64,000 bases of DNA, taken from the NCBI GenBank assembly GCA_002831545.1, contig CP025095.1, forward strand, positions 2,294,001 through 2,358,000, read 5' to 3'. The first letter of the stretch is position 1. Every line of letters begins with the position of its first letter. The position numbers and the translations under genes were made by a program. Of this stretch, positions 20,484-31,342 are shown piece after piece. The stretch is from Streptococcus suis. GTDB taxonomy: Bacteria; Bacillota; Bacilli; Lactobacillales; Streptococcaceae. The notes beneath the pieces were generated by a model that did not search any database, had not been told where the DNA came from, and saw nothing but the letters and a program-made list of their open reading frames with translations.

Positions 20484-21320
20484 TTAAAATAAAAATGTAA
20501 TAAAGGCATAAACCAATAAAATAGCCCCTAAAATGATGCGGTAGTAACCAAAAACCGTGAAATCATGTTTTTTAACAAAGTCTGTCAAGAAACGAATAAC
20601 AACTAAGGATACCAAGTAAGCCGTCACACTAGCGACTAGCAAGATCCATACCTGCTCCATATTCAGGCTATTGCCATCTAAGAAATATTTAACAGCCTTC
20701 AAGCCACTATAACCAAACATGGTTGGAATCCCAAGGAAGAAGGTAAAATCTGCCGCCACAGATCGGCTGGTCCCCAAAATAATCGCTCCCAGAATGGTCG
20801 CACCTGATCGACTAGTCCCCGGAACGATGCTTAAGACCTGGAAACACCCAATCAACAAGGCAGTTTTATAAGACATTTTCGCTAAGTCCGTCACCTGTGG
20901 CTCTACACCACTGTTACGGTTCTCAATCCAAATAAAGGCAATACCGTAGACAATCAAAGCAATCGCAATCGGTACCATAAAATTGAAGTGCGCTTCAAAC
21001 CAATTATCCAACGGGACTGCAATTAGGATGGACGGAATACAGGCAATGACAACCTTGGCCCATAATTGCCAAGTCAACTGAATATCACGCTTGGTTTTTC
21101 CAGGCTGAAATGGATTCAATTTTTTAAAGTAAATGGTCATAACTGCTAGAATTGCTCCTAGCTGAATGACAATATTAAACATTTCTAGGAAGTTCTTACT
21201 TTGGTTTAATTTCACGAACTCTTGAACCAAAATTAAATGCCCAGTTGAAGAAACTGGCAACCATTCCGTTACCCCTTCAATGATTCCTAAAAATATAGCC
21301 TTCAACAATTCCAAAATCAT
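20484..21320 (-). CDS. uppP: Undecaprenyl-diphosphatase UppP (BacA)
   Basis: 278 residues, about eight membrane helices. Recycles undecaprenyl pyrophosphate to the monophosphate carrier used by peptidoglycan and wall polymers; confers bacitracin tolerance. The two signature motifs are visible: [20 protein letters not shown] (about 13-32, catalytic Glu and Ser) and [17 protein letters not shown] (about 170-186). ATG at 21320 with AAAGGAG upstream. Functionally linked to the neighbouring TagO through the same lipid carrier. Confidence 0.96.
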   Translation of the reverse strand: MILELLKAIFLGIIEGVTEWLPVSSTGHLILVQEFVKLNQSKNFLEMFNIVIQLGAILAVMTIYFKKLNPFQPGKTKRDIQLTWQLWAKVVIACIPSILIAVPLDNWFEAHFNFMVPIAIALIVYGIAFIWIENRNSGVEPQVTDLAKMSYKTALLIGCFQVLSIVPGTSRSGATILGAIILGTSRSVAADFTFFLGIPTMFGYSGLKAVKYFLDGNSLNMEQVWILLVASVTAYLVSLVVIRFLTDFVKKHDFTVFGYYRIILGAILLVYAFITFLF

Positions 21321-21444
21321 AATAAACTCCTTTTTTCAATTCTCTATATTATATCATAAAAAACTCCCTATTCATAGTACAAGGATATTGAAATTTGTCA
21401 GAATTTTTAATAAAATGGTGTAATAGCATTTTAAAGGAGACATT

Positions 21445-23010
21445 ATGAAACGTAAACTCAGTATAATTCTGCTGACCCTAATCGCTGTTTTTTCTGTAAC
21501 AACAGGGGTTCGGGCAGACGAATACCTGCGGGTCGGTATGGAAGCTGCCTATGCACCATTTAACTGGACCCAAGAAGATGATAGCAACGGTGCCATTCCG
21601 ATTGAGGGAACCAATCAATTTGCCAACGGATATGATGTTCAGGTTGCAAAAAAAATCGCTGCATCCATGGACAAAGAACTCTTGGTTGTTAAAACCAAGT
21701 GGGAAGGCTTGGTCCCTGCTCTTACATCTGGTAAAATCGATATGATTATCGCCGGTATGAGCCCGACAGAAGAGCGCAAGAAAGAAATCGCCTTCTCAGA
21801 TAGCTACTACACTTCAATTCCTACCCTGGTTGTTCGTTCTGATAGTCAGTACGCAAACGCAACCAGCTTGGAAGATTTTGCTGGCGCAAAAATCACTGCC
21901 CAGCAAGGGGTTTACCTCTATGATTTGATTAACCAAATTGAAGGGGCTAACAAACAAACTGCCATGGGAGATTTCTCCCAAATCCGTCAAGCTTTAGAAT
22001 CTGGCATTATAGACGCTTATGTTTCTGAACGTCCAGAAGGTCGTACAGCAGAAGCTGCAAATAAAGCTTTCAAAATGGTTGAATTGGCAGACAGTTTTGA
22101 AACCAATGCCGAAGACGTGACCATTGCTGTCGGTATGCGCAAAGATGACGAGCGTATCGCTCAGGTCAACGAAGTCTTAGCAACTATTTCAGAAGAAGAG
22201 CAAATCGCACTTATGGATGATATGATTGAAAACCAGCCTGTTGAAGAAGCCAGCGAGGGCGAAACACCTAGTTTCTTCGCCCAAGTTTGGAATATTGTTG
22301 TTAACAACTGGCAACAACTTCTGCGTGGAACTGGGATGACATTACTCATTTCCATCCTCGGTACAATTATCGGTACTGCTATCGGTCTCCTCATCGGTGT
22401 CTTCCGTACAGCTCCAAAAGCAGCAAACAAGGCACTTGCTATTGGTCAAAAAGTACTCGGTTGGATTATCAATATCTACATCGAAATTTTCCGTGGTACG
22501 CCGATGATTGTACAATCCATGGTTATTTACTATGGTACCGCCCAAGCATTCGGACTCAATCTTGACCGCACACTTGCCGCTATCTTCATTGTATCCATCA
22601 ACACAGGTGCCTACATGAGTGAGATTGTCCGCGGTGGTATCTTTGCCGTCGATAAGGGCCAATTTGAAGCTGCTACTGCTCTCGGATTTACCCATAATCA
22701 GACCATGCGGAAGATTGTCCTTCCACAGGTTATTCGTAACATCTTACCAGCGACTGGTAATGAATTTGTCATCAATATCAAAGATACTTCTGTATTGAAC
22801 GTTATCTCAGTTGTTGAACTCTATTTCTCAGGAAATACTGTCGCAACCCAAACCTATCAATATTTCCAAACCTTTACGGTTATTGCTATTATCTACTTCA
22901 TCCTAACCTTTACTGTGACACGTATCTTACGCGCAGTTGAAAAGCATTTTGATACAGATACATACACAACAGGTGCAAACCAAATGCAAGTCGAGGTGCC
23001 ACATGACTAA
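21445..23010 (+). CDS. Amino-acid ABC transporter, fused binding protein and permease
   Basis: 521 residues. A Sec signal peptide ([24 protein letters not shown]) leads a family 3 solute-binding domain (about 25-265; [47 protein letters not shown]). A HisM/GlnP-type permease follows (about 285-505) with EAA loop [28 protein letters not shown]. Such fusions (GlnP-like) import glutamine/glutamate or polar amino acids; the specificity is not readable. AAAGGAG precedes the ATG. The stop overlaps the ATPase start by 8 bases. Confidence 0.93.
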   Translation: MKRKLSIILLTLIAVFSVTTGVRADEYLRVGMEAAYAPFNWTQEDDSNGAIPIEGTNQFANGYDVQVAKKIAASMDKELLVVKTKWEGLVPALTSGKIDMIIAGMSPTEERKKEIAFSDSYYTSIPTLVVRSDSQYANATSLEDFAGAKITAQQGVYLYDLINQIEGANKQTAMGDFSQIRQALESGIIDAYVSERPEGRTAEAANKAFKMVELADSFETNAEDVTIAVGMRKDDERIAQVNEVLATISEEEQIALMDDMIENQPVEEASEGETPSFFAQVWNIVVNNWQQLLRGTGMTLLISILGTIIGTAIGLLIGVFRTAPKAANKALAIGQKVLGWIINIYIEIFRGTPMIVQSMVIYYGTAQAFGLNLDRTLAAIFIVSINTGAYMSEIVRGGIFAVDKGQFEAATALGFTHNQTMRKIVLPQVIRNILPATGNEFVINIKDTSVLNVISVVELYFSGNTVATQTYQYFQTFTVIAIIYFILTFTVTRILRAVEKHFDTDTYTTGANQMQVEVPHD

Positions 23011-23746
23011 AAATGTAATTCTTGAAATCAAAAATCTAAAGAAATCATACGGACAAAATCAAGTCCTCAAAGACATCTCTATTAGCGTTGAAAAGGGCGA
23101 GGTTATCTCAATCATCGGTTCATCTGGTTCGGGAAAATCAACCTTCCTCCGATCTATCAACCTTTTGGAAACACCAACAGAAGGACAGATTCTATACCAC
23201 GGACAAGATGTTTTGGCTAAAGGATATGATTTGACGACTTACCGTGAAAAACTAGGTATGGTATTCCAATCCTTCAACCTTTTCAACAATCTAAATGTAT
23301 TGGAAAATGCCATTGTAGCACAAACTACGGTACTGAAACGAGATCGAGCTGAGGCAGAGAACATCGCCAAGGAAAATCTCAACAAGGTTGGCATGACCGA
23401 ACAGTACTGGCAAGCCAAACCAAGTCAACTCTCTGGTGGACAGAAACAACGTGTGGCCATTGCACGCGCCCTATCTGTTGACCCAGAAGTTATCCTCTTT
23501 GATGAGCCGACTTCTGCTCTCGATCCAGAGATGGTTGGGGAAGTTCTCAAAACTATGCAAGATTTGGCAAAATCAGGATTGACGATGCTTATCGTAACTC
23601 ACGAAATGGAATTTGCCCGTGACGTATCTGACCGCGTTATCTTTATGGACAAGGGAGTCATCGCCGAAGAAGGCAATCCTCAACAAATCTTTGAAAATCC
23701 ACAAGAAGAACGCACACGTGAATTCCTTCAGCGTTTTCTTGGATAA
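23003..23746 (+). CDS. Amino-acid ABC transporter ATPase
   Basis: 247 residues from the ATG at 23003 inside the end of the permease gene (AGGTGCC just upstream). Walker [20 protein letters not shown]-loop MVFQSFNLF, signature [15 protein letters not shown], Walker [17 protein letters not shown]-loop [13 protein letters not shown]: the polar amino-acid (GlnQ/HisP) subfamily. It forms a homodimer driving the fused permease encoded upstream. Confidence 0.95.
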   Translation: MTKNVILEIKNLKKSYGQNQVLKDISISVEKGEVISIIGSSGSGKSTFLRSINLLETPTEGQILYHGQDVLAKGYDLTTYREKLGMVFQSFNLFNNLNVLENAIVAQTTVLKRDRAEAENIAKENLNKVGMTEQYWQAKPSQLSGGQKQRVAIARALSVDPEVILFDEPTSALDPEMVGEVLKTMQDLAKSGLTMLIVTHEMEFARDVSDRVIFMDKGVIAEEGNPQQIFENPQEERTREFLQRFLG

Positions 23747-23773
23747 ACTCAATCTGTTCCATAGGAGACTATT

Positions 23774-23806
23774 ACTTACCAGTTTCAAAGCTGGTAAGTT
23801 TTTTTA
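23774..23806 (+). terminator. Terminator of the amino-acid transporter operon
   Basis: ACTTACCAG (23774-23782) pairs with CTGGTAAGT (23791-23799), followed by a run of T. Confidence 0.85.
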
Positions 23807-23814
23807 GACTAAAA

Positions 23815-23848
23815 AAAGAGGAATTCGCAGAATTCCCCTCCTTTTTGG
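23815..23848 (-). terminator. Terminator of the small gene at 23874
   Basis: GAGGAATTC / GAATTCCCCTC arms with flanking A and T runs (about 23817-23845). On the minus strand it follows the 69-residue gene by about 25 bases. With the preceding hairpin it insulates convergent transcripts. Confidence 0.65.
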
Positions 23849-23873
23849 ACATCTCTAAATGAAAGCATTTAGA

Positions 23874-24083
23874 TTAGTTTTCAAATTTCTTGTGGTTTTT
23901 GTCGTAAAAATCAATCAAACCCAAGGCAGTTGCAAATGAAATATTGTCGATCTTAGCGCGACCTTGTGCAAGAGCGATAACTGACATTTCACGAGCATTT
24001 GTTTCCTTACTGATACGGTAACCTGTGATTTTCTTTTCACGAACCCAGCCAACAACTGCGGCTACTTTTTCGTAACTTGTCAT
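23874..24083 (-). CDS. Small conserved protein, helix-turn-helix-like
   Basis: 69 residues, ATG at 24083 with a strong AAAGGGG upstream and its own terminator, so it is a real gene. The segment VREKKITGYRISKETNAREMSVIALAQGRAKIDNISFATALGLIDFYD has the look of a short HTH (ITGYRISKETNAREMSVIALAQGR as the helix-turn-helix) similar to small XRE-like proteins, with no other domain. I do not recognise a named family. Regulator or phage-like origin are both possible. Confidence 0.7.
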   Translation of the reverse strand: MTSYEKVAAVVGWVREKKITGYRISKETNAREMSVIALAQGRAKIDNISFATALGLIDFYDKNHKKFEN

Positions 24084-24168
24084 GAGAAACCCCTTTCCTT
24101 TTTATTCGTGCAATTAAGTATAATACAGTTAAACCTATTTTGTCAAGTAAATTGTTCGGTTTTTACCA

Positions 24169-25071
24169 TCATTTTGCCCTAAGTGATGATAGTATTTGTG
24201 TCCTTATGTCTTCGACCCCCTCCGGATTCCCTGGAAGAAAGATAGTTTGATTACCTCCTTGTGCAAAATTATTGAGAGTATCCAAGTATTGGTTGGTCAG
24301 CAAGATAGACATAATCTGCTCTTCAGATAGGCTAACATTTGATTCTTTCAGTTCACGAATCGAATCTGCCAGTCCGTCTACAATCGCCTTACGTTGTTGT
24401 GCAATACCTACACCATGCAAGCGATCCTTTTCAGCTTCCGCTTCTGCTGCTGTGACAATTTTAATCTTGTCAGCTTCTGCCAATTCCTGGGCCGCAACCC
24501 GTTTCCGCTGAGCTGCGTTAATTTCATTCATAGATTGTTTAACCTCGGCGTCTGGCTCTACCTTGGTAATTAAGGTTTTGACAATAACATAACCATAGGT
24601 TGACATTTCTTCTGCTACTTGTTTTTGTACCTCAAGTGCAATCTCATCCTTTTTCTCGAAGAGCTCATCCAGGGTCAATTTAGGCACAGATGAACGCAGG
24701 GCATCTTCAATATAGGACTTAATCTGTGCTTCTGGGTGCATGAGCTTGTAATAGGCATCCGTCACATTATTTTCATTTACTCGATATTGAGTTGCCACAT
24801 TCATTGTGACAAAAACGTTATCCTGCGTCTTGGTTTCTACCACAATTTCACTTTGCAACATCCGCAATTGAATGCGGGCTGCGATGACATCGACTCCAAA
24901 TGGTATTTTAAAGTTTATACCTGAAGTAGATGTTTTTTGGTATTTCCCAAAGCGCTCAATAATAGCGACCGTCTGCTGCTTAACAACGTATAGCCCTGAA
25001 GCAATCAAAATCAAAGCAATCAGTACAAAGAACAAGAAACTACCAATAAAAACAATTGGACCAAGCACCAT
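24169..25071 (-). CDS. SPFH/Band 7 membrane protein (QmcA/stomatin-like)
   Basis: 300 residues. One N-terminal membrane helix (about 5-28) is followed by an SPFH domain (VVKQQTVAIIERFGKYQKTSTSGINFKIPF, about 28-57) and a long Ala/Glu-rich coiled coil (about 175-240, AQELAEADKIKIVTAAEAEAEKDR). Such proteins form ring assemblies organising membrane microdomains and membrane-protease quality control. Start at 25071 follows GGAGGTC and lies 9 bases after ilvA, so it is probably read from the ilvA transcript. Confidence 0.92.
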   Translation of the reverse strand: MVLGPIVFIGSFLFFVLIALILIASGLYVVKQQTVAIIERFGKYQKTSTSGINFKIPFGVDVIAARIQLRMLQSEIVVETKTQDNVFVTMNVATQYRVNENNVTDAYYKLMHPEAQIKSYIEDALRSSVPKLTLDELFEKKDEIALEVQKQVAEEMSTYGYVIVKTLITKVEPDAEVKQSMNEINAAQRKRVAAQELAEADKIKIVTAAEAEAEKDRLHGVGIAQQRKAIVDGLADSIRELKESNVSLSEEQIMSILLTNQYLDTLNNFAQGGNQTIFLPGNPEGVEDIRTQILSSLRAK

Positions 25072-25080
25072 AATGACCTC

Positions 25081-26331
25081 CTAAACTAGCATTTTATAAA
25101 GCGAATCATTTTCATGAAGATTGATGTACTGGGGATCAAATTCTTCCAAGCGAGAAATAAACTGCACATAATCTTTTTTATCTCCTAGGGCAATACCGAT
25201 TAGAACCGGTCCTGTTCCCTTATTGGCACGTTTGATATATTCAAAACGAGTAATATCATCATTTGGCCCTAGAATTTCATTTACAAATTCACGAAGAGCC
25301 CCTGGACGTTGTGGAAAATTAACAACAAAGTAGTGTTTAATTCCCTCGTAGATAAGCGCGCGTTCCTCCATTTCCGGCATCCTGTTGATGTCGTTATTAC
25401 CACCAGAAATGATACAACAAATGGTTTGCCCCTTGATTTGGTCCTTGACTACCTCAAGAGCTGCAATCGTTGCTGCTCCTGCTGGCTCAGCAACAATACC
25501 CAGCTTAGAATAGAGGTCTAAAATAGTCCCGGAAATCCATCCTTCATCCACACCAATCAGCCGATCTATGTATTTCCGAGCCACTTCGTAGGTCGACTTA
25601 CCAACTTTCTGTACCGCAATACCGTCAGCAAATTTATCAATTTGGTCTAATTTAACCGGACGACCTTTATCAAAAGCCGCTTTCATTGACCGTGCCCCAC
25701 TTGCTTCAACACCAACAATCTTAATTTCAGGTGCATGTTCTTTCAGATAGGTCGAAACGCCTGCAACCAGACCACCTCCTCCTATGGGAACTAAAATTTG
25801 GTCAAAACTAATGGTTTGCTCTTCCGCTTCTTCCAAGATTTCATAGGCTACTGTTCCCTGACCAGCCTGCACATTTTCATCATCAAATGGGTCTATAAAG
25901 GTTTTCCCACTTTCCTGAGTATAATCTTGTGCCGCCTTGGCTGACTCATCGAAGGTATCACCTACGAGCCGAATCTCTACGTAGTCTCCTCCGAAAAATT
26001 TAACCTGCCCTATTTTTTGTTGCGGAGTTGTAATGGGCATGAAAATCGTAGCAGGAATTTGCATTTCCTGACAGGTGTAGGCCACACCTTGAGCATGGTT
26101 CCCGGCCGAAGCACAGACCACTCCGCGTGACTTCTCATCATCTGTCAATTGTGAAATAGCATAATAGGCTCCTCGAATTTTAAAAGAGCGAACACGCTGT
26201 TCATTTTCTCTTTTTAAATAAATAGTTGCACCATATTTTTCCGACAAGTATCGACTATAATCCAAGGGGGTACGTACTACCACGCGCTTAAGAACGGAGT
26301 ATGCTTGTTCTACATTTTTTGCTGTAATCAT
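25081..26331 (-). CDS. ilvA: Threonine deaminase IlvA
   Basis: 416 residues. Converts threonine to 2-oxobutanoate, the entry to isoleucine synthesis. PLP lysine in RVRSFKIRGAYYAI (about 50-63), the glycine-rich PIGGGGLVAGV phosphate loop, and a single C-terminal ACT-like regulatory domain (YFVVNFPQRPGALREFVNEIL onward), as in short Firmicute IlvA rather than the two-ACT E. coli form. Separated from ilvC by about 290 bases with a terminator at 26478, so it likely has its own promoter. Confidence 0.94.
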   Translation of the reverse strand: MITAKNVEQAYSVLKRVVVRTPLDYSRYLSEKYGATIYLKRENEQRVRSFKIRGAYYAISQLTDDEKSRGVVCASAGNHAQGVAYTCQEMQIPATIFMPITTPQQKIGQVKFFGGDYVEIRLVGDTFDESAKAAQDYTQESGKTFIDPFDDENVQAGQGTVAYEILEEAEEQTISFDQILVPIGGGGLVAGVSTYLKEHAPEIKIVGVEASGARSMKAAFDKGRPVKLDQIDKFADGIAVQKVGKSTYEVARKYIDRLIGVDEGWISGTILDLYSKLGIVAEPAGAATIAALEVVKDQIKGQTICCIISGGNNDINRMPEMEERALIYEGIKHYFVVNFPQRPGALREFVNEILGPNDDITRFEYIKRANKGTGPVLIGIALGDKKDYVQFISRLEEFDPQYINLHENDSLYKMLV

Positions 26332-26477
26332 AGTTCCATTAATTTCTTTCTATATTTATTGTATCATTATTCCCTAGAAAATCCTAGTATTTATACTTAT
26401 ATTCAAGCTACTAGCATGTTATTCAACAGAAAACGAATGTTTAATTTTGTAAAGATCTATTTATGAACAAAATGGGC

Positions 26478-26504
26478 AAAAGAGCTGGAAAAACCAGCTC
26501 TTTT
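26478..26504 (-). terminator. Terminator of the ilvB-N-C transcript
   Basis: AAAAGAGCTGG AAAAA CCAGCTCTTTT, a perfect stem about 120 bases after the ilvC stop on the minus strand, with T on the far side. Confidence 0.8.
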
Positions 26505-26625
26505 ATTCATTTTCGGAGATAAGGGAAAAAGGGAATGACATCCCCTCATCCGCCAACTCAAACCTTAAATGTATTGCCATCACTCAAAGTAAAGCTGACT
26601 ATCCCCCTATCTACCATGTTAGTGT

Positions 26626-27663
<1,038 letters not shown>

Positions 27664-27788
27664 CTATTTTTATTTGTAGTTTTGGATGTTCAAAGAAAAT
27701 GAAGGCTAGACTAGGCGATGTAGGCGAAGATAGAACTAACCTTCATCAAGCCAAGTCAACGCAGGTTAGGTTTTAGTATCGACAAGGA

Positions 27789-28265
27789 TTAGTCTCTACT
27801 AAATCCAGTCGCACCCGTTCTTGCGATATTCTTAATGCCATAAGGCTGAATCACCCGCAGGAGGGCGTCAATCTTATCTCCATCACCTGTCATTTGAATG
27901 GTAATGGAGTGCGGTGCCACATCAACAACATTTGCTCTAAAGGGTTGGATAATCGCTAAAATTTCTGCTCGTTTTGTTGGCGGAGCTGAAATTTTAACAA
28001 GAATCACCTCACGCTCTAAGTGGGGTATGTCCGTCAAATCACGGACACGGACCACATCAATCAAGCGGTTTAGCTGTTTGATGATTTGTTCGACCTCATC
28101 GTGACTGGCCACGTCTACAATCACCGTCACACGTGAGATACCATCTACTTCTGTTGGGCCGACGGAGATGGACTCAATATTGATTTGGCGACGAGATAGG
28201 ACACCTGTAAAACGATTCAGAACACCAGATGAATTTCGCAATTTAGCTGTTAACATTCTACGCAT
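27789..28265 (-). CDS. ilvN: Acetolactate synthase small subunit IlvN (IlvH)
   Basis: 158 residues. Regulatory partner of IlvB with an N-terminal ACT domain (MLTAKLRNSSGVLNRFTGVLSRRQINIESISVGPTE) that senses valine and a C-terminal ALS_ss_C domain. The gene start overlaps the ilvB stop by 8 bases, ensuring coupled synthesis. Confidence 0.95.
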   Translation of the reverse strand: MRRMLTAKLRNSSGVLNRFTGVLSRRQINIESISVGPTEVDGISRVTVIVDVASHDEVEQIIKQLNRLIDVVRVRDLTDIPHLEREVILVKISAPPTKRAEILAIIQPFRANVVDVAPHSITIQMTGDGDKIDALLRVIQPYGIKNIARTGATGFSRD

Positions 28266-29961
28266 TGAACTTCACCCCCAACATTTCTGCATTGCTCTTA
28301 CCTGCTGGCACCATCGGTTGAACATGTTCACGATTAGAAATATGAACCTCTATGAGCATTGGTTTATCTTCTAAGATAACTTTCATATCTTCACTTAGAG
28401 TCGCTGGATTGTCAAAACTATAATGACTAATTCCGTAGGCCTCCGCCAACAATTGGAAATTCGGTTCATCATCAAAGACGGATTGACTGCGGCGCTTTTC
28501 ATAGAAGGATTCCTGCCATTGACGAACCATTCCAAGAGAGTGGTTATTGATCAATACAACCTTAATCGGTACACCATAGCCATTCAAAATAGCTAATTCT
28601 TGGTTGGTCATTTGGAAGCCGCCATCACCGACAAAGATGATTACTTCTTTATCTGGATTGGCTAATTTGGCGCCGATAGCCGCAGGAATACCGAAGCCCA
28701 TTGTTCCCATGCCACCAGATGTTACAAGTTGGCGTGCATGTTTGTAGGGATAGAATTGAGCGGCCCACATTTGATGCTGACCAACATCTGTCACGACAAT
28801 GGCATCCCCTTGCGTCAACTGACCAATTAATTCAATTGCCGCCTGTGGCTTAATAACCTTTTCATCTTCATCATACCAAAATGGCGCCCGACGTTTGTTT
28901 TCCAATACTTGTGCCGTCCAATCAGCATAGCCTGTTTCGACTGTTTCTAAAGCAAGCAGAGCTTTCAAGGTTGCCTTAGCATCGCCCACTACTGGAATAG
29001 CCGTTTTGACAACTTTACCAATTTCTGCGGGATCAATATCAATATGTGCTACCGTCGCATTTGGCGCATAGGTTGTTGGATTTCCTGTTAGGCGGTCATC
29101 GAATCGCGCTCCAATATTGATAATGTAATCAGCCTGATCCATAGCCATATTGGCAGCGTATGAACCGTGCATCCCCCCCATAGCCAAGGATAATTCATGC
29201 TCAATGGGCATTGCACCTAATCCAAGGAGGGTTGAAACTACTGGAATACGATAGCGCTCTGCAAAGGCAACTAATTCTTTATTGGCATCTGCATAATTGA
29301 CACCACCACCAGCCAATATAACTGGTTTTTGAGCTTGGCTAAGCTGTTTCAAAATTTTCTTAACCTGCAAACCATTTGGTTCAACTGTCGGTTGATAACT
29401 TGGAAGTTGAACAGTTGGATCGTGATAAAAATCAACTACTCTCTCTTGAATATCTTTTGGAACGTCAATGACAACCGGACCTGGACGACCAGTTGTTGCA
29501 ATATGAAGCGCCTCTGTAATCACACGAGGAATATCTGCCGTATCTCGAATCTGATAATTATATTTCGTAATGGGCATGGTCATGCCCAAAACATCGGCCT
29601 CTTGAAAGGCATCCTTACCGATCCCCCGTGTAGCTACTTGACCAGTAAAAACTAAAAGAGGAACACTATCACCCATTGCGTCCGCAATTCCAGTAATGGC
29701 ATTGGTAGCTCCTGGACCAGAAGTGACAATGGCTACGCCCACCTTTCCTGATGATTTAGCGTATCCTTCGGCCTCGTGGACCGCTCCTTGTTCATGACGA
29801 GCCAAAATATGTTGGATTCCCTCATATTGATAGATAGCATCATATAGAGGCAAAACTGCCCCACCAGGATAACCAAAAACAAGGTCTACTCCTAGCTGAT
29901 GCAGGGTGTCCAAAATGAGATAGGACCCCGAACGCGGTTGGTCTAGTTGAATTTCTTGCAC
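28258..29961 (-). CDS. ilvB: Acetolactate synthase large subunit IlvB
   Basis: 567 residues from a GTG at 29961; GAGAGGAGG lies 6-8 bases upstream of that codon, whereas the open frame that continues to 29982 would overlap the RBS. ThDP enzyme that makes acetolactate and acetohydroxybutyrate. Catalytic Glu in FGYPGGAVLPLYD (about 29-41), FAD-binding middle domain (VPIVSTLLGLGAMP) and the ThDP motif VGDGGFQMTNQELAIL with the asparagine pair. First gene of ilvB-N-C, with a CodY-controlled promoter. Confidence 0.95.
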   Translation of the reverse strand: MQEIQLDQPRSGSYLILDTLHQLGVDLVFGYPGGAVLPLYDAIYQYEGIQHILARHEQGAVHEAEGYAKSSGKVGVAIVTSGPGATNAITGIADAMGDSVPLLVFTGQVATRGIGKDAFQEADVLGMTMPITKYNYQIRDTADIPRVITEALHIATTGRPGPVVIDVPKDIQERVVDFYHDPTVQLPSYQPTVEPNGLQVKKILKQLSQAQKPVILAGGGVNYADANKELVAFAERYRIPVVSTLLGLGAMPIEHELSLAMGGMHGSYAANMAMDQADYIINIGARFDDRLTGNPTTYAPNATVAHIDIDPAEIGKVVKTAIPVVGDAKATLKALLALETVETGYADWTAQVLENKRRAPFWYDEDEKVIKPQAAIELIGQLTQGDAIVVTDVGQHQMWAAQFYPYKHARQLVTSGGMGTMGFGIPAAIGAKLANPDKEVIIFVGDGGFQMTNQELAILNGYGVPIKVVLINNHSLGMVRQWQESFYEKRRSQSVFDDEPNFQLLAEAYGISHYSFDNPATLSEDMKVILEDKPMLIEVHISNREHVQPMVPAGKSNAEMLGVKFNA

Positions 29962-29996
29962 GAATATTCCTCCTCTCTGCAAATTTGTTATCTACT

Positions 29997-30024
29997 ATAT
30001 TATCACAAGGAAGTAGAATGTCAA
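29997..30024 (-). promoter_or_regulatory. ilvB promoter
   Basis: Minus-strand TTGACA at 30024-30019 and TAATAT at 30002-29997, spaced by 16 bases, 36 bases before the ilvB GTG. Confidence 0.7.
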
Positions 30025-30026
30025 GA

Positions 30027-30041
30027 AATTTTCTGAAAATT
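30027..30041. promoter_or_regulatory. Perfect CodY box upstream of ilvB
   Basis: AATTTTCTGAAAATT matches the CodY consensus AATTTTCWGAAAATT at all 15 positions and abuts the -35 element of ilvB. CodY with GTP and branched-chain amino acids represses ilv genes in many Firmicutes, which is the expected role. Confidence 0.88.
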
Positions 30042-30060
30042 CCTACATTTGTTCGTTTTC

Positions 30061-30167
30061 TTAAGGGGACCTCTAAAAACTCCCAAAATTGCGAATTTGG
30101 AGTTACGAAAACCTTGTTAAATCAACATTTTAAATTTTAGAAAATTAGTTTTTAGAGGTCCTCTTAA
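30061..30167. mobile_element. 107-bp MITE-like inverted repeat
   Basis: The ends are inverted repeats of 21 bases with one mismatch: TTAAGGGGACCTCTAAAAAC at the left and, reversed, TTAAGAGGACCTCTAAAAAC at the right. TTAA at both ends may be a target-site duplication. No coding capacity. It stands upstream of the ilvB CodY box and downstream-facing of the divergent glycosyltransferase promoter. Confidence 0.6.
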
Positions 30168-30289
30168 CTATTTCCTAACATTTTCTTAAGCAAAACTTAA
30201 GCAAATCCCTTGACTGGCTTGGTTTTAGCTTGCTTTTAGAAAACTTCAGTATAGTAGTCCCAACAAGAAAAATAAATGAGGTTTAGGAT

Positions 30290-31342
30290 ATGTATTATGT
30301 AGTGATACCGGCTTACCAGCCAGATGAAAAATTAATCCAACTATTAGAAATAATGAAAAACAGGCTAAATTGTCAGGTCATCGTTGTGGATGATGGTAGT
30401 ACTGGCGCATCCAAAAATATTCTTGAAATCGCCAAAACCTATGCCATTGTTCTCCACCACGATGTCAACAAAGGAAAAGGCCAAGCCTTACGGACTGCCT
30501 TTAGTTTCATCCAAGATTTGAGAAAACCAGGTGTTATCGTAATTGCTGACGCAGATGGTCAACACGCTGTAAATGATATTGACCGTGTCGCACATGCAGC
30601 TATGAATCTGCCAAGTCGCCTCATCCTTGGCGTCCGTCAATTTACCAAAGACATCCCGCTCCGTAGCCGATTTGGTAACAAACTAACTAGAGTCTTGTTC
30701 AGACTACAAACCGGTGTCAATGTATCCGATACACAAACTGGCTTACGTGGTTTCCACACCGACATGATTCCATTTATGTTGGACATTGAGGGGGACCGCT
30801 ACGAATATGAAATGAATATGCTGACCCAAGCAAGTCAAGCCTATAAAATCACGGAAGTTCCAATTCAAACTATTTATATCGATGATAATGCCAGTTCACA
30901 TTTTCGTCCCATAAAAGATGGACTGCTCATTTACAAGAATCTCTTCAAATTTGCCCTGGCATCTTTTGGTGGATTTCTAGTTGACTACGGAGTATATGCA
31001 CTTGCCTTATTGTTACTCACTAACTTACCAACTGCTCTACGCTTATTGGTCGCAAACACGATTGCTCGCATTTGTAGTGCTATCTGTAATTTTGCACTTA
31101 ATAAGAAATTAGTCTTTAACAATGAAGAGAGCATCGCACGAACAGGCGCAGGCTACTTTACACTAGCCCTTGTCCTCTTCCTTTGCGATACAGCCCTCCT
31201 CTATCTCTTCCACCAAATTCTAGGACTCAACCTCTACATTGTCAAACTTGCAGTTGGTATCTTCCTTTTCCTAACCTCTTGGTTTGTTCAAAAGAATATT
31301 ATTTTTAAAGAAAGGAAATCATTTTCCCATGAAATTGCTTAA
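30290..31342 (+). CDS. GT2 glycosyltransferase with GtrA-like membrane domain
   Basis: 350 residues. N-terminal GT2 domain of the polyprenyl-phosphate sugar synthase type (VVIPAYQPDEKLIQLL, VVDDGS, GKGQALRTAF, ADADGQH with the DxD, and TGLRGF), about 1-215. A GtrA-like domain with four membrane helices (about 215-345) ends the protein. Such fusions make and probably move lipid-linked sugars for surface glycan modification. No partner for the precise sugar can be read. Overlaps the next gene by 14 bases. Confidence 0.85.
   Translation: MYYVVIPAYQPDEKLIQLLEIMKNRLNCQVIVVDDGSTGASKNILEIAKTYAIVLHHDVNKGKGQALRTAFSFIQDLRKPGVIVIADADGQHAVNDIDRVAHAAMNLPSRLILGVRQFTKDIPLRSRFGNKLTRVLFRLQTGVNVSDTQTGLRGFHTDMIPFMLDIEGDRYEYEMNMLTQASQAYKITEVPIQTIYIDDNASSHFRPIKDGLLIYKNLFKFALASFGGFLVDYGVYALALLLLTNLPTALRLLVANTIARICSAICNFALNKKLVFNNEESIARTGAGYFTLALVLFLCDTALLYLFHQILGLNLYIVKLAVGIFLFLTSWFVQKNIIFKERKSFSHEIA

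Noticed and set aside
29962..30289. T-box or leucine leader in front of ilvB
   Set aside because: No leader peptide or T-box stem is visible; the perfect CodY box is a sufficient control signal.
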